Shown one piece after another: positions 1 to 7,527 of a stretch of 64,000 nt of DNA. The notes beneath the pieces were generated by a model. That model ran no database searches, was not told the origin of the DNA, and saw nothing but the letters and a program-made list of their open reading frames with translations. A program made the translations under genes and the position numbers. Positions within the stretch are counted from its first letter, which is position 1. Each line of letters begins with the position of its first letter. The stretch comes from Comamonadaceae bacterium (GTDB lineage Bacteria > Pseudomonadota > Gammaproteobacteria > Burkholderiales > Burkholderiaceae_C): positions 1 to 64,000 of the forward strand of contig CANJQN010000011.1 in assembly GCA_947476465.1 (NCBI GenBank), written 5' to 3'.

Positions 1-34
1 CCAAATCCACGCCAACTCGGGTAATCTCGCTCAT
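1..34 (-). CDS. IS110-family transposase, N-terminal fragment (cut by window edge)
   Basis: Only the first 11 codons are inside the window, reading M-S-E-I-T-R-V-G-V-D-L. IS110-family transposases (DEDD RuvC-like domain) typically begin with an ITRVGVDLAK-like strand in which the Asp is the first catalytic residue, so the match is good but short. A strong ribosome binding site (AAGGAGA) lies 7 bases before the ATG. The gene runs off the left edge, so completeness cannot be judged. A RuvC-like or unrelated protein with the same start is possible. Confidence 0.5.
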   Translation of the reverse strand, partial: MSEITRVGVDL

Positions 35-129
35 GGGACTTCTCCTTTCAGTTACGGACTGATTGACTTCCTACGCCAATCGCTAGCACTTTGATGCCGT
101 GTCCGGAAAGTGGGAAGTCCCCTCGTATT

Positions 130-196
130 CGCCTTCGCGGGGATGACGACTACTTGAATCTATTCCGGACACCAGTGCGCGTTCGCGGGAATGACG
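130..196. repeat. Two REP-like GC-rich half-palindromes
   Basis: Two near-copies of the motif CGCCTTCGCGGGGATGACG lie at 130-148 and 178-196 (second copy CGTTCGCGGGAATGACG). The same motif recurs at 1787-1814 and twice, as a perfect inverted pair, at 60528-60589. Each copy can fold around CGCCTTCGCG. Dispersed intergenic palindromes of this type are common in Burkholderiales genomes. A 10-base inverted repeat (GTGTCCGGAA at 99-108, TTCCGGACAC at 163-172) brackets the first copy. Confidence 0.6.
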
Positions 197-232
197 CCGA
201 AGCTCGCTTTCCACTGGCCACGGCCGGGCCCC

Positions 233-238
233 TACACT
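233..238 (+). promoter_or_regulatory. Candidate -10 box (TACACT) for glcD
   Basis: TACACT lies 7 bases before the glcD ATG, so a normal transcription start would fall on or next to the A of the ATG. No convincing -35 box is visible; TTTCCA at 208-213 is a weak candidate. One of several genes in this window with this arrangement. Confidence 0.35.
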
Positions 239-245
239 GAGGCCC

Positions 246-1739
246 ATGAACGCCTCCCACGACCCCGCCGCCATGCAACGCGGCGAGCGCCAGCAGCAGG
301 TGGTGCAGGCCCTGACGCCCCTGCTGCCCCAGGGCGCGCTGCTCTGGACCGCTGAGGACACCACGCCCTACGAATGCGACGGCCTGACGGCCTACCGCCA
401 GCGGCCCCTGGCGGTGGCCCTGCCCGAGACCGAGTCACAGGTGCAGGCCGTGCTTCAGGCCTGTCACGCGCTGGGCGTGCCAGTGGTGGCACGCGGCGCC
501 GGCACCGGTCTGTCGGGCGGCGCCATGCCCAATGCACTGGGCGTGACACTGTCGCTGGCGCGCTTCAACCGCATCCTGGCCATCGACGCGACAAGCCGCA
601 CGGCCCGCGTGCAGTGCGGCGTGCGCAACCTCGCCATCAGCGAGGCGGCCTCGCCCTACGGCCTGTACTACGCGCCTGACCCCTCCAGCCAGATCGCCTG
701 CACCATTGGCGGCAATGTGGCCGAAAACTCCGGCGGCGTGCACTGCCTGAAGTACGGCCTGACTCTGCACAACGTGCTGCGGGTGCGCGGCTTCACGGTG
801 GAAGGCGAGCCGGTCGAGTTCGGCGGCGAGGCCCTGGACGTACCCGGCTACGACCTGCTGTCGGTGGTGGTGGGCAGCGAGGGCATGCTGGCCGTCACGC
901 TGGAGGTCACCGTGAAGCTGGTGCCCAAGCCTCAGCTGGCGCGCTGCATCATGGCCAGCTTCGACGACGTGCGAAAGGCCGGCGACGCGGTGGCCTCGGT
1001 CATCGCCGCTGGCATCATCCCGGCCGGTCTGGAGATGATGGACAAGCCCATGACGGCGGCGGTGGAGGATTTCGTGCACGCCGGCTACGACCTCACCGCG
1101 CAGGCCATCTTGCTGTGCGAGAGCGACGGCACGCCCGAGGAGGTCGAGGAGGAAATCGGCCGCATGAGCGAGGTGCTGCGCAAAGCCGGCGCCACGGCCA
1201 TTGCCGTGAGCCGCGACGAGGCTGAGCGCCTGCGCTTCTGGAGCGGGCGCAAGAACGCGTTTCCGGCCTCAGGGCGCATCAGCCCCGACTACATGTGCAT
1301 GGATTCAACCATTCCACGCAAGCGCCTGGCCGACATCCTGCTGGCCATCCAGGCGATGGAAAAGAAGTACCAGCTGCGGTGTGCCAACGTGTTCCACGCG
1401 GGCGACGGCAACCTGCACCCGCTGATCCTGTTCGACGCGAATGACCCCGACCAGCTCCACCGCTGCGAGCTGTTCGGGGCCGACATCCTGGAGACCAGCG
1501 TGGCCATGGGCGGCACGGTCACGGGCGAGCACGGGGTCGGCGTGGAAAAACTCAACTCGATGTGCGTGCAATTTTCGGCTGCCGAGAACGAGCAGATGTT
1601 CGGCCTCAAGCGCGCCTTCGATCCGCAGGGGCTGCTCAACCCCGGCAAGGTGATCCCGACGCTGCACCGCTGCGCCGAGTACGGAAAGATGCTGGTGCGC
1701 GGCGGGCAGATCAAGCATCCTGAGCTGCCGCGGTTTTGA
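246..1739 (+). CDS. glcD: Glycolate oxidase subunit GlcD (FAD-linked oxidase)
   Basis: A 497-residue FAD-binding oxidoreductase of the GlcD/LldD-independent lactate dehydrogenase family (E. coli GlcD is 499 residues). The PCMH-type FAD domain carries GAGTGLSGGA at residues 84-93. The C-terminal FAD-oxidase domain carries HAGDGNLHP near residue 383 and GEHGVG near 427, both typical of GlcD. It oxidises glycolate (or a similar 2-hydroxy acid) to the 2-oxo acid and normally works with GlcE and GlcF. Neither partner follows here: the next gene is on the opposite strand, and an insertion-sequence end lies just upstream. The partners may be elsewhere. A D-lactate or 2-hydroxyglutarate substrate is possible. 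Confidence 0.85.
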   Translation: MNASHDPAAMQRGERQQQVVQALTPLLPQGALLWTAEDTTPYECDGLTAYRQRPLAVALPETESQVQAVLQACHALGVPVVARGAGTGLSGGAMPNALGVTLSLARFNRILAIDATSRTARVQCGVRNLAISEAASPYGLYYAPDPSSQIACTIGGNVAENSGGVHCLKYGLTLHNVLRVRGFTVEGEPVEFGGEALDVPGYDLLSVVVGSEGMLAVTLEVTVKLVPKPQLARCIMASFDDVRKAGDAVASVIAAGIIPAGLEMMDKPMTAAVEDFVHAGYDLTAQAILLCESDGTPEEVEEEIGRMSEVLRKAGATAIAVSRDEAERLRFWSGRKNAFPASGRISPDYMCMDSTIPRKRLADILLAIQAMEKKYQLRCANVFHAGDGNLHPLILFDANDPDQLHRCELFGADILETSVAMGGTVTGEHGVGVEKLNSMCVQFSAAENEQMFGLKRAFDPQGLLNPGKVIPTLHRCAEYGKMLVRGGQIKHPELPRF

Positions 1740-1786
1740 GGCGCCTGGCCGAGGTCATGTCCATTCGCGCTGGATCGCCCTCGCTC

Positions 1787-1814
1787 CTGGATCTGCGCCT
1801 TCGCGGAGATGACG
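1787..1814. repeat. REP-like palindrome copy between glcD and udg
   Basis: CTGGATCTGCGCCTTCGCGG followed by AGATGACG is a slightly diverged copy of the element at 130-148 and 60528-60589. It fills much of the 78-base gap between two convergent genes. No T-run follows it, so a terminator role is not shown. Confidence 0.55.
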
Positions 1815-1817
1815 CAT

Positions 1818-2642
1818 CTACCCCCCCATCACCTCCAGCGCCAGACAAAGATCCGCCCAGGCCTTGGCCTTCTCAGGCAGGTTGCGCAGCAAATAGGCCG
1901 GGTGGAAGGTGACGACCACCGGCACTCCCTGGTATTGGTGCGCGCGGCCGCGCAGTTTGCCGATGGGCTCGGTGGTGCCCAGCAGCGACTGCACGGCGAA
2001 GCGGCCCATGGCCAGGATGATGCGCGGTTGCAGCAAGGCCACCTGGCGGCGCAAGTAGGGCTCGCACTGGGCGACCTCCGCGGGCTCGGGATTGCGGTTG
2101 CCCGGCGGGCGGCACTTGAGCACGTTGGCGATGTAGACCCCCTGCCCGCGCGCAAGGCCGATGCCGCGCAGCATGTTGTCCAGCAGCTGGCCGGCCGGGC
2201 CGACGAAGGGTTCGCCCTGCAAATCTTCCTGCTCGCCCGGCGCTTCGCCGACAACCAGCCAGTCGGCCCGCCTGTCACCGACGCCGAACACGGTATTGCG
2301 CCGCCCTTCGCACAGCCCGCAGGCCCGGCAGGCGGCGACCGTCTGCTCAAGCGTCTCCCAGTCCATGGTGTCGACGAGACCCGGCCCGCCTGTCGGCATG
2401 ACCGGCGCGGGCACGACAGGCACGAGCGCCGGTACCGGTGCAGATACAGACCCAACGCCGCCCCCGGCGCGCGACAACGCCTCGCCGCGCCCGTTACCAG
2501 CGGCTGGCGCCGCCCACCCCCCCGCCCGGCGGGGGGGCTCGGGGGAGGTGCCGTCAGTACGCCCCATGGGGGGCGCCTCAAAGAGGCGCACTCCCATCTC
2601 TGCCAGCATGGCCCGTTGTCGTTCGTCGAGGTCCAGGCTCAT
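1818..2642 (-). CDS. Uracil-DNA glycosylase, family 4 (iron-sulfur type)
   Basis: Removes uracil from DNA to start base-excision repair. The 274-residue protein has a low-complexity Pro/Gly/Ala-rich N-terminal extension (about residues 22-90) and then a family-4 UDG domain. Motif 1 is GEAPGEQED at 132-140 and the active-site HPAYLLR is at 247-253. The 4Fe-4S cysteines fit the family pattern: C105-x2-C108, then C177-x15-C193. The ATG start lies 7 bases after the rimI stop codon, so the two are probably cotranscribed as tsaB-rimI-udg. It is often annotated as a DNA polymerase-associated UDG because of its N-terminal extension, but no polymerase domain is present. Confidence 0.9.
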   Translation of the reverse strand: MSLDLDERQRAMLAEMGVRLFEAPPMGRTDGTSPEPPRRAGGWAAPAAGNGRGEALSRAGGGVGSVSAPVPALVPVVPAPVMPTGGPGLVDTMDWETLEQTVAACRACGLCEGRRNTVFGVGDRRADWLVVGEAPGEQEDLQGEPFVGPAGQLLDNMLRGIGLARGQGVYIANVLKCRPPGNRNPEPAEVAQCEPYLRRQVALLQPRIILAMGRFAVQSLLGTTEPIGKLRGRAHQYQGVPVVVTFHPAYLLRNLPEKAKAWADLCLALEVMGG

Positions 2643-2649
2643 GCGCTTC

Positions 2650-3117
2650 TCACAGTTTCAGACTCATGACCACCGCGTCTTCGCGCGCGCCACCGGCGGC
2701 GGAGTAGTAGCCCTTGCGCTGGCCGACCGACTGAAAGCCGCCGACCTCGTACACGTGGCGGGCGCGCCGGTTGCTCTCGCGCACTTCCAACCACAGCCAC
2801 TGCGCGCCCTGGCCGCGGGCCCAGATAGCCAGCGCCTCCATCATCACACGTCCCCAGCCCTCGCCCCGGCACTCGGGCGCGACGGTGATGTTCAAGAGGT
2901 GCGCCTCGTCGACGCCCTTCATGGCGATGAAGTAGCCCAGCATGCGGCCACCGGCCACCAGCACCTGGGCCTGGTAGCCCGCGCGCAGCGAATCGGCGAA
3001 GTTGCCGCGGCTCCAGGGAAATTCGTAGGCGGCCAGCTCGATGGCCAGGACGTCGTCGAGCCAGCGCTCGGTCAGGGGTTCGAACGTGGCCTCGGCGGGT
3101 CGGACGACGGCGTTCAT
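2650..3117 (-). CDS. rimI: Ribosomal protein bS18 alanine N-acetyltransferase RimI
   Basis: A 155-residue GNAT-fold acetyltransferase that acetylates the N-terminal alanine of ribosomal protein S18. Visible family signatures are the YEFPWS segment near residue 31, the acetyl-CoA binding region LLNITVAPECRGEGWG in the middle, and the LEVRESN...GF...RKGYY C-terminal motif. The ATG overlaps the tsaB stop by four bases (ATGA), which indicates translational coupling. The tsaB-rimI pairing is conserved in many proteobacteria. Confidence 0.93.
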   Translation of the reverse strand: MNAVVRPAEATFEPLTERWLDDVLAIELAAYEFPWSRGNFADSLRAGYQAQVLVAGGRMLGYFIAMKGVDEAHLLNITVAPECRGEGWGRVMMEALAIWARGQGAQWLWLEVRESNRRARHVYEVGGFQSVGQRKGYYSAAGGAREDAVVMSLKL

Positions 3118-3848
3118 GACGGGTTCGCGGACGCGATGGGAGGCTGGCGCGCCGCGCGTTCGTCGGCCCGCTCCTGGGTGGTCTGAGCGACTTTATCGCG
3201 GATGTACAGCGGCAGGGCCTGCGCCGCCGGCACGGCCGCGCCATCGGCCAGCATCCGAGGCGCCAGCCGCAACAATGCCTGGGCGCTGGGCAGCACCTGG
3301 ACGCGCCGCGGCCTGGCCGGCAGCAGGGCGCCGTGGGCAGTGAAGGCATTGCCAGCCAGGGCGAAGCCTGGCGGCACCTGAAGCTGGCTGGGGCCGCACA
3401 GAGCCGGCGGTACCAGCGTTTGCCAGCGCGTGCCGTCGTGCGCATAGGTGGCGGCGTAAACCTCGCCCATGCGCGCGTCCAGCAAGGCCACCACCTGCGA
3501 CACGCCCGCCTGGTGGCGCGCCTGTTCAGCCACCGCCAGCAGCGTATCCACCGGCAGCACCGGCACGCCCGCGCCCCAGGCCAGCCCCTGGGCCACGGCG
3601 CAGGCCGTGCGCAGGCCAGTGAAGGAGCCGGGGCCACGCCCGAACACGACGGCCCCAAGCTGCCCGACCGACAGGCCGGCGCGCCCTAGCAGGTCCATGG
3701 CGGCCGGGATCAGGCTGGCCGAGGACTCGCGTCCACCAACCCCCTCGTGCGAGAGCTCGCGCGGCCGGCCGGCCGCATCGTGCCAGCCGACGGCCACGGA
3801 GAGGGCTTCGGTGCTCGTGTCGAAGGCAAGGAGCGGGAGGGCGGTCAC
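3114..3848 (-). CDS. tsaB: tRNA threonylcarbamoyladenosine biosynthesis protein TsaB
   Basis: TsaB is the ASKHA-fold partner of TsaD in making t6A37 on ANN-decoding tRNAs. The LAFDTSTEALS strand near the N terminus and GRGPGSFTGLRTA in the middle are diagnostic. I place the start at the GTG at 3848 (244 residues); an upstream GTG at 3875 gives 253 residues. A GATAAT -10 box on the minus strand (3883-3878) lies so close to 3875 that a transcript would start at or after it, which favours 3848. Sua5/TsaC, which makes the threonylcarbamoyl-AMP substrate, is encoded nearby at 6516-7508. Confidence 0.88.
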   Translation of the reverse strand: MTALPLLAFDTSTEALSVAVGWHDAAGRPRELSHEGVGGRESSASLIPAAMDLLGRAGLSVGQLGAVVFGRGPGSFTGLRTACAVAQGLAWGAGVPVLPVDTLLAVAEQARHQAGVSQVVALLDARMGEVYAATYAHDGTRWQTLVPPALCGPSQLQVPPGFALAGNAFTAHGALLPARPRRVQVLPSAQALLRLAPRMLADGAAVPAAQALPLYIRDKVAQTTQERADERAARQPPIASANPS

Positions 3849-3890
3849 AAGAAGGAGATCGGCGGACGGGGTCACTGATTATCCCGTGCC

Positions 3891-3896
3891 CATAAT
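3891..3896 (+). promoter_or_regulatory. Candidate -10 box (CATAAT) for dacB, directly before the start codon
   Basis: CATAAT ends 5 bases before the dacB ATG and no Shine-Dalgarno sequence is present. A minus-strand GATAAT (3883-3878) for tsaB sits only 7 bases away, so the two divergent promoters overlap. No clear -35 is visible. Confidence 0.4.
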
Positions 3897-3901
3897 CGCG
3901 C

Positions 3902-5311
3902 ATGCTCCCCGCCGCCCGTCTTGCGCTCGTTTCCTTGTTGTGCGCGCTCTCGGCCCAGGCGCCGGCGCAGGCCCTGCCACCCGCGGTGGAGGCCGCCCTG
4001 GCGCGGGCGCGGCTGCCGCGCGAGGCGGTGTCCTTGGTGGTGGCCGACGCCGACGCGCGCCTTCCGCCGCGCCTGATGCACCGCGCCGACGTGGCGCTGA
4101 ACCCGGCGTCCATCAGCAAGCTCGTCACCACCTTCGCGGCGCTGGAGCTGTTGGGCCCGGCCTATACCTGGACCACACCGGTCTACCTTGACGGGCCGGT
4201 CGAGGGCGGCGTGCTGCAAGGCAACCTGTACCTCAAGGGCCAAGGCGATCCCAAGCTGGTGATGGAGCGGCTGTGGCTGCTGCTGCGGCGCGTGCAGGGC
4301 CTGGGCGTGCGGCGCATCGCCGGCGACATCGTGCTGGACCGCAGCGCCTTTGAACTCGCGCCCCAGGATCCCGCGGCCTTCGACGGCGAGCCGCTGCGGC
4401 CCTACAACGCCGCGCCGGACGCGCTGCTGCTCAACTACCGCTCGATGGTGTTCCATTTCGTGCCGGCCGGCGACGCCGCGCGGGTGCAGATGGAGCCGCC
4501 CCTGGCCGGCACCGAGTCGCCCGCGAGCGTGCCACTGGCGCCGGGCGAATGCGGCGACTGGCGCGGCGCGCTGAAGGCCGATTTCAGCGACCCGGCCCGG
4601 GTGCGCTTCGCGGGCCGCTACCCGACGGCCTGCGGCATGCGCAGCTGGCCCGTGGCGGCGGCCGATCCGGCCGGCCATGCGGCGCGGACGGTGGGCGGCA
4701 TCTGGCAGGAAATGGGCGGGCTGCTGGTCGGCACGGTGCGCGAAGGCCGGGTGCCGCCGGGCCTGCGGCCGGCTTTGGAAGTGGCCTCACCCCCACTGGC
4801 CGAAGTGGTGCGCGACATCAACAAGTTCAGCAACAACGTGATGGCTCAGCAGCTGTTCCTCACGCTCAGCCTGCAGCAGCGCGGCACCGGCACCCTGGCC
4901 GGCTCACGCGAGCTGCTGCGGCAATGGTGGCGCGAGCGCCTGGCCAGCGACCCTCCCGTCACCGGCAACGGCTCAGGCCTGTCGCGCGAAGAGCGCATCA
5001 CGGCAGGCCAGCTGGCGCACCTGCTGCAGCTGGCCTGGGTCTCGCCGCTGATGCCGGAGTTCGTGGCCTCGCTGCCGGTGGCCGGCCTGGACGGCACGGC
5101 CCGCCGCACTGGGGTTCGCAGTACCGGGCTGGCCCACCTGAAAACCGGCAGCCTGCGCGACGTGACCGGTGTGGCCGGTTATGTGCACGGCAGCGGCGGG
5201 CGCCGCTGGGTGGTGGTGGCGATTGCCAACCACCCTCATGCCGGGGCGGTGCGGCCGGCCATCGACGCGCTGCTCGAGTGGGCGGCGCGCGAGCCGCTGC
5301 CCGCGCGCTGA
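3902..5311 (+). CDS. dacB: D-alanyl-D-alanine carboxypeptidase/endopeptidase (PBP4 type)
   Basis: A 469-residue class C low-molecular-mass penicillin-binding protein that trims pentapeptides and cleaves peptide cross-links in the periplasm. A signal peptide covers about residues 1-24, ending at an AQA-type site. All three catalytic motifs are present: S70-x-x-K73 (SISK), S310-N-N, and K414-T-G. The large insert between the first and second motifs is typical of PBP4. The ATG lies 5 bases after a CATAAT -10 box with no ribosome binding site, so the mRNA may be leaderless. It ends 4 bases from the convergent SGNH gene. Confidence 0.93.
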   Translation: MLPAARLALVSLLCALSAQAPAQALPPAVEAALARARLPREAVSLVVADADARLPPRLMHRADVALNPASISKLVTTFAALELLGPAYTWTTPVYLDGPVEGGVLQGNLYLKGQGDPKLVMERLWLLLRRVQGLGVRRIAGDIVLDRSAFELAPQDPAAFDGEPLRPYNAAPDALLLNYRSMVFHFVPAGDAARVQMEPPLAGTESPASVPLAPGECGDWRGALKADFSDPARVRFAGRYPTACGMRSWPVAAADPAGHAARTVGGIWQEMGGLLVGTVREGRVPPGLRPALEVASPPLAEVVRDINKFSNNVMAQQLFLTLSLQQRGTGTLAGSRELLRQWWRERLASDPPVTGNGSGLSREERITAGQLAHLLQLAWVSPLMPEFVASLPVAGLDGTARRTGVRSTGLAHLKTGSLRDVTGVAGYVHGSGGRRWVVVAIANHPHAGAVRPAIDALLEWAAREPLPAR

Positions 5312-5315
5312 AAAC

Positions 5316-6281
5316 CTACCAACGCGTGCGGATCTTGTCGTAGGCGTAGTTGCCGAACAGGCGGTGCGCGACCGGGGTCGGGTAGATCTTGTCGGCGAAG
5401 AAGTACAGCGCCAGGTTGGCGCCCGCCTCCAGCGTGGTGCTGTCGCACAGGTAAGAGCTGACCTGTCCGAGACCCAGGCCGATGCTGTCGCTGGCGGCGG
5501 CCGCGACCGAGGTGCAGACCGGTCCGGCAACGGTGGCCCCGGTGCCCAGGTAGGTGGACGGTGAGGCTGTGACCAGGTTGAAGTACAGCGGCAGGTCGAC
5601 GTAGAGCACGTTGGCGCCGAGATCGACGATGGAGATCAGCAGCGACTGGTTGAAAAAGGTGCTGAAGTCCTGCAGCGTGCCACTGATCGCGTTGTCGGTG
5701 GCCCAGCGCGAGCGGCCCAGGTTATAGGGCCCCACCACCACCACCTGCTTGGCGCCCGCCTGCACCAGCCGGCGCACCTGCGCGCCCAGGTCTGTGCCCG
5801 CCTGGCCGATATTGGCGCGGGCCTGCGCCGAGCTCTGGCTGCTGGCGAGCATCAGCTGCGACTCGGTCACGATGTCGGCCGTGCCGGCGTTGACCACGAC
5901 GAGGTCCTGGCCGAGGAAGGCGCCGCCAGCCAGGAACGCGTCGATTTGCTCCTTGACCGTCAGCGTCGCCGCGTTGCCCACCGCGTCGGGCTTGGCGAAC
6001 ACGCGGGCGTTGCCCGTGGCATGGCCGGTGCCGCCTGTGCCCGCCGAGGTGATGCCCAGGCCGTACAGCTCGGCCAGGCGCGCGACCCACACGTTGACCG
6101 AACCGTCGTTGACGGTGTAGCGCTTGCCGGTCTGCCCGACATCGGCCATGCCGTCACCGAAGGCCACGACGCGCGTGGGCACGAGTTGGGATGCGACGCT
6201 GCCGCCACCGCAGGCCGCCAGCAGCGCCGCCGAGGCAAGCGCGGCGCCCAGCAGGGCGCGGCGCAGGCGTTGGAATGCCAT
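5316..6281 (-). CDS. SGNH/GDSL-fold lipoprotein with degenerate catalytic residues
   Basis: A 321-residue protein with a lipoprotein-type leader (LAAC, Cys24), so probably membrane-anchored and periplasm-facing. The fold matches the GDSL esterase/lipase family: block I at 42-48, an Asn/Gly block near 85-92, block III at 133-136 and a C-terminal block V. The catalytic positions are changed: block I reads FGDGMADVG where GDSLSD is expected (Ser to Gly44), block III reads GTAD where GxND is expected, and block V reads DKIYPTPVAH where DxxHPT is expected (His to Tyr300). It may be a non-catalytic binding protein. It stands alone, downstream of a repeat region. Confidence 0.75.
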   Translation of the reverse strand: MAFQRLRRALLGAALASAALLAACGGGSVASQLVPTRVVAFGDGMADVGQTGKRYTVNDGSVNVWVARLAELYGLGITSAGTGGTGHATGNARVFAKPDAVGNAATLTVKEQIDAFLAGGAFLGQDLVVVNAGTADIVTESQLMLASSQSSAQARANIGQAGTDLGAQVRRLVQAGAKQVVVVGPYNLGRSRWATDNAISGTLQDFSTFFNQSLLISIVDLGANVLYVDLPLYFNLVTASPSTYLGTGATVAGPVCTSVAAAASDSIGLGLGQVSSYLCDSTTLEAGANLALYFFADKIYPTPVAHRLFGNYAYDKIRTRW

Positions 6282-6342
6282 AAAAATCGTCTCCAGGAAA
6301 GATACGCGAGTTTACCGACCGCGAAAGCATAAAGAAGGATAC

Positions 6343-6513
6343 CCCCCCAGCGGCCACCGCGGAACTGGCCTTGCCGGGCCGCTGGTGGCGCCCCCTTGAG
6401 GGGGCTGAGTGGCCGCGGCTCCGGGCCTGCCGGCGCAGGCCTGGACGGCCGCGAAGAGCCCGCGCCTCTGGCGCAGGCTCTTGCGCTAGAAGTGCGCCGT
6501 ATCGGGGGTGGGC
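6343..6513 (-). repeat. Comamonadaceae-type 3-prime repeat, copy A (after sua5)
   Basis: This fills most of the 234-base gap between sua5 and the SGNH gene. Read from the sua5 stop it begins GCCCACCCCCGATACGGCGC, passes through a CTGCCGGCGCAGG hairpin and a CCCCCTCAAGGGGGCG palindrome, and ends in CGGCAAGGCCAGTTCCGCGG. The same blocks in the same order occur at 12517-12677 and 35881-36038, each beginning within a few bases of a stop codon. The strong palindromes suggest a 3-prime processing or termination role, but no T-run follows. Confidence 0.75.
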
Positions 6514-6515
6514 AT

Positions 6516-7508
6516 TCAATTTGCGGCGCGCCGCAGCCGGTCGTGGATGCCGGCCCATTCGGGCGCATCGGGCGGGGTTTCGATCCAGATCAGGCGCACA
6601 CCGGCCGCGTCGAATTCGCGCAGCACGGCAAACAGCTCTCGCGCGGCTTGCGCGGGGTCGTCGGGCATGCGCCGGCGCAGCAGCTGGCGCGAGGCGGTGC
6701 GCAGTGCCGCGCGCGACCAGATGGCGATGCCGGCGCCCTCAGGGCCCAGCACGTCCAGTGCGCTCCGCAGGGCGCGGGCATCCATCAGCCGCACCCGCGC
6801 CTGGGGCGCGTAGTGCGATTCCAGCGTGCCCGAGGCACGCGGCGAAGCGTCAGCCATCTCGTGCGGCAGCCACAGGCGCTCGCCGCAGGCGGCGGCGATG
6901 CGCTTGTGCGTGAGCGTGCCCGGGCGCAGCAGCACCGGCACGCCGCGGCTGCAGTCGACGATGGCCGATTCGATGCCGACCTCGCAGGGGCCGCCGTCGA
7001 GCACCATCAGCGCGTCGCCGAACTCGGCCAGCACGTGAGCCGCAGTGGTGGGGCTGACCCGCCCGAACCGGTTGGCGCTGGGCGCGGCCAGCCCATGCAC
7101 CGGCGGCTTCGCGGTGGCGCAGGCCAGCAGCAGGGCATGCGCCACGGGGTGCGAGGGGCAGCGCAGGCCGACGGTGGGGTGGCCACCTGCAGCGGCGCTG
7201 GCGCTGCCCTGGCGGCGCGGCAGGATGACCGTGAGCGGACCGGGCCAGAAGGCCTTCATCAGCCGCTGCGCCACGGCCGGCACCTCGCGGGCAAAGTGCC
7301 GCGCGGCCGGCGCATCGGTGACATGCACGATCAGCGGATGGTCGCTGGGCCGGCCCTTGGCCGCAAAGATGCCCGCCACCGCCGCGTCGCTGCCGGCGTC
7401 GGCGCCCAGCCCGTAGACTGTTTCAGTGGGAAAGGCCACCAGCTGGCCGGCGGCCAGGGCGGCGGCCGCCTGGCCGATGGCGGCGGGGGAGTGGCCGTCG
7501 AGAATCAC
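6516..7508 (-). CDS. L-threonylcarbamoyladenylate synthase, Sua5 type
   Basis: Makes threonylcarbamoyl-AMP from Thr, bicarbonate and ATP, the first step of t6A tRNA modification. The 330-residue length shows the two-domain Sua5 form: a YrdC domain (FPTETVYGLGADA near residues 26-38, KGRPSDHPL, SANRFGR) and a C-terminal Sua5 domain (about 220-330). The short YrdC/TsaC form would be about 190 residues. The start is GTG, 19 bases after the purK stop, so it probably ends a purE-purK-sua5 operon. The stop codon is followed almost at once by repeat copy A. Confidence 0.9.
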   Translation of the reverse strand: MILDGHSPAAIGQAAAALAAGQLVAFPTETVYGLGADAGSDAAVAGIFAAKGRPSDHPLIVHVTDAPAARHFAREVPAVAQRLMKAFWPGPLTVILPRRQGSASAAAGGHPTVGLRCPSHPVAHALLLACATAKPPVHGLAAPSANRFGRVSPTTAAHVLAEFGDALMVLDGGPCEVGIESAIVDCSRGVPVLLRPGTLTHKRIAAACGERLWLPHEMADASPRASGTLESHYAPQARVRLMDARALRSALDVLGPEGAGIAIWSRAALRTASRQLLRRRMPDDPAQAARELFAVLREFDAAGVRLIWIETPPDAPEWAGIHDRLRRAAN

Positions 7509-7527
7509 CGGGCTGCGCCTTGGCCGC

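Larger units (their letters stand above)
1..200 (-). mobile_element. End of a probable IS110-family insertion sequence, with the non-coding region before the transposase
   Basis: The transposase start at position 34 is preceded on its own strand by about 160-200 non-coding bases before the glcD promoter region. In the IS110 subgroup this 5-prime non-coding end is known to encode the structured bridge RNA that specifies target and donor. IS110-type elements lack terminal inverted repeats, so the outer boundary cannot be fixed by eye and the right coordinate here is approximate. REP-like palindromes at 130-196 are plausible target-site sequence, as several IS110 members insert into REP elements. 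Confidence 0.4.

Noticed and set aside
2515..2580. C- and G-run region within the udg gene as a regulatory hairpin
   Set aside because: It encodes the Pro/Gly/Ala-rich N-terminal linker in frame, so base composition alone explains it.
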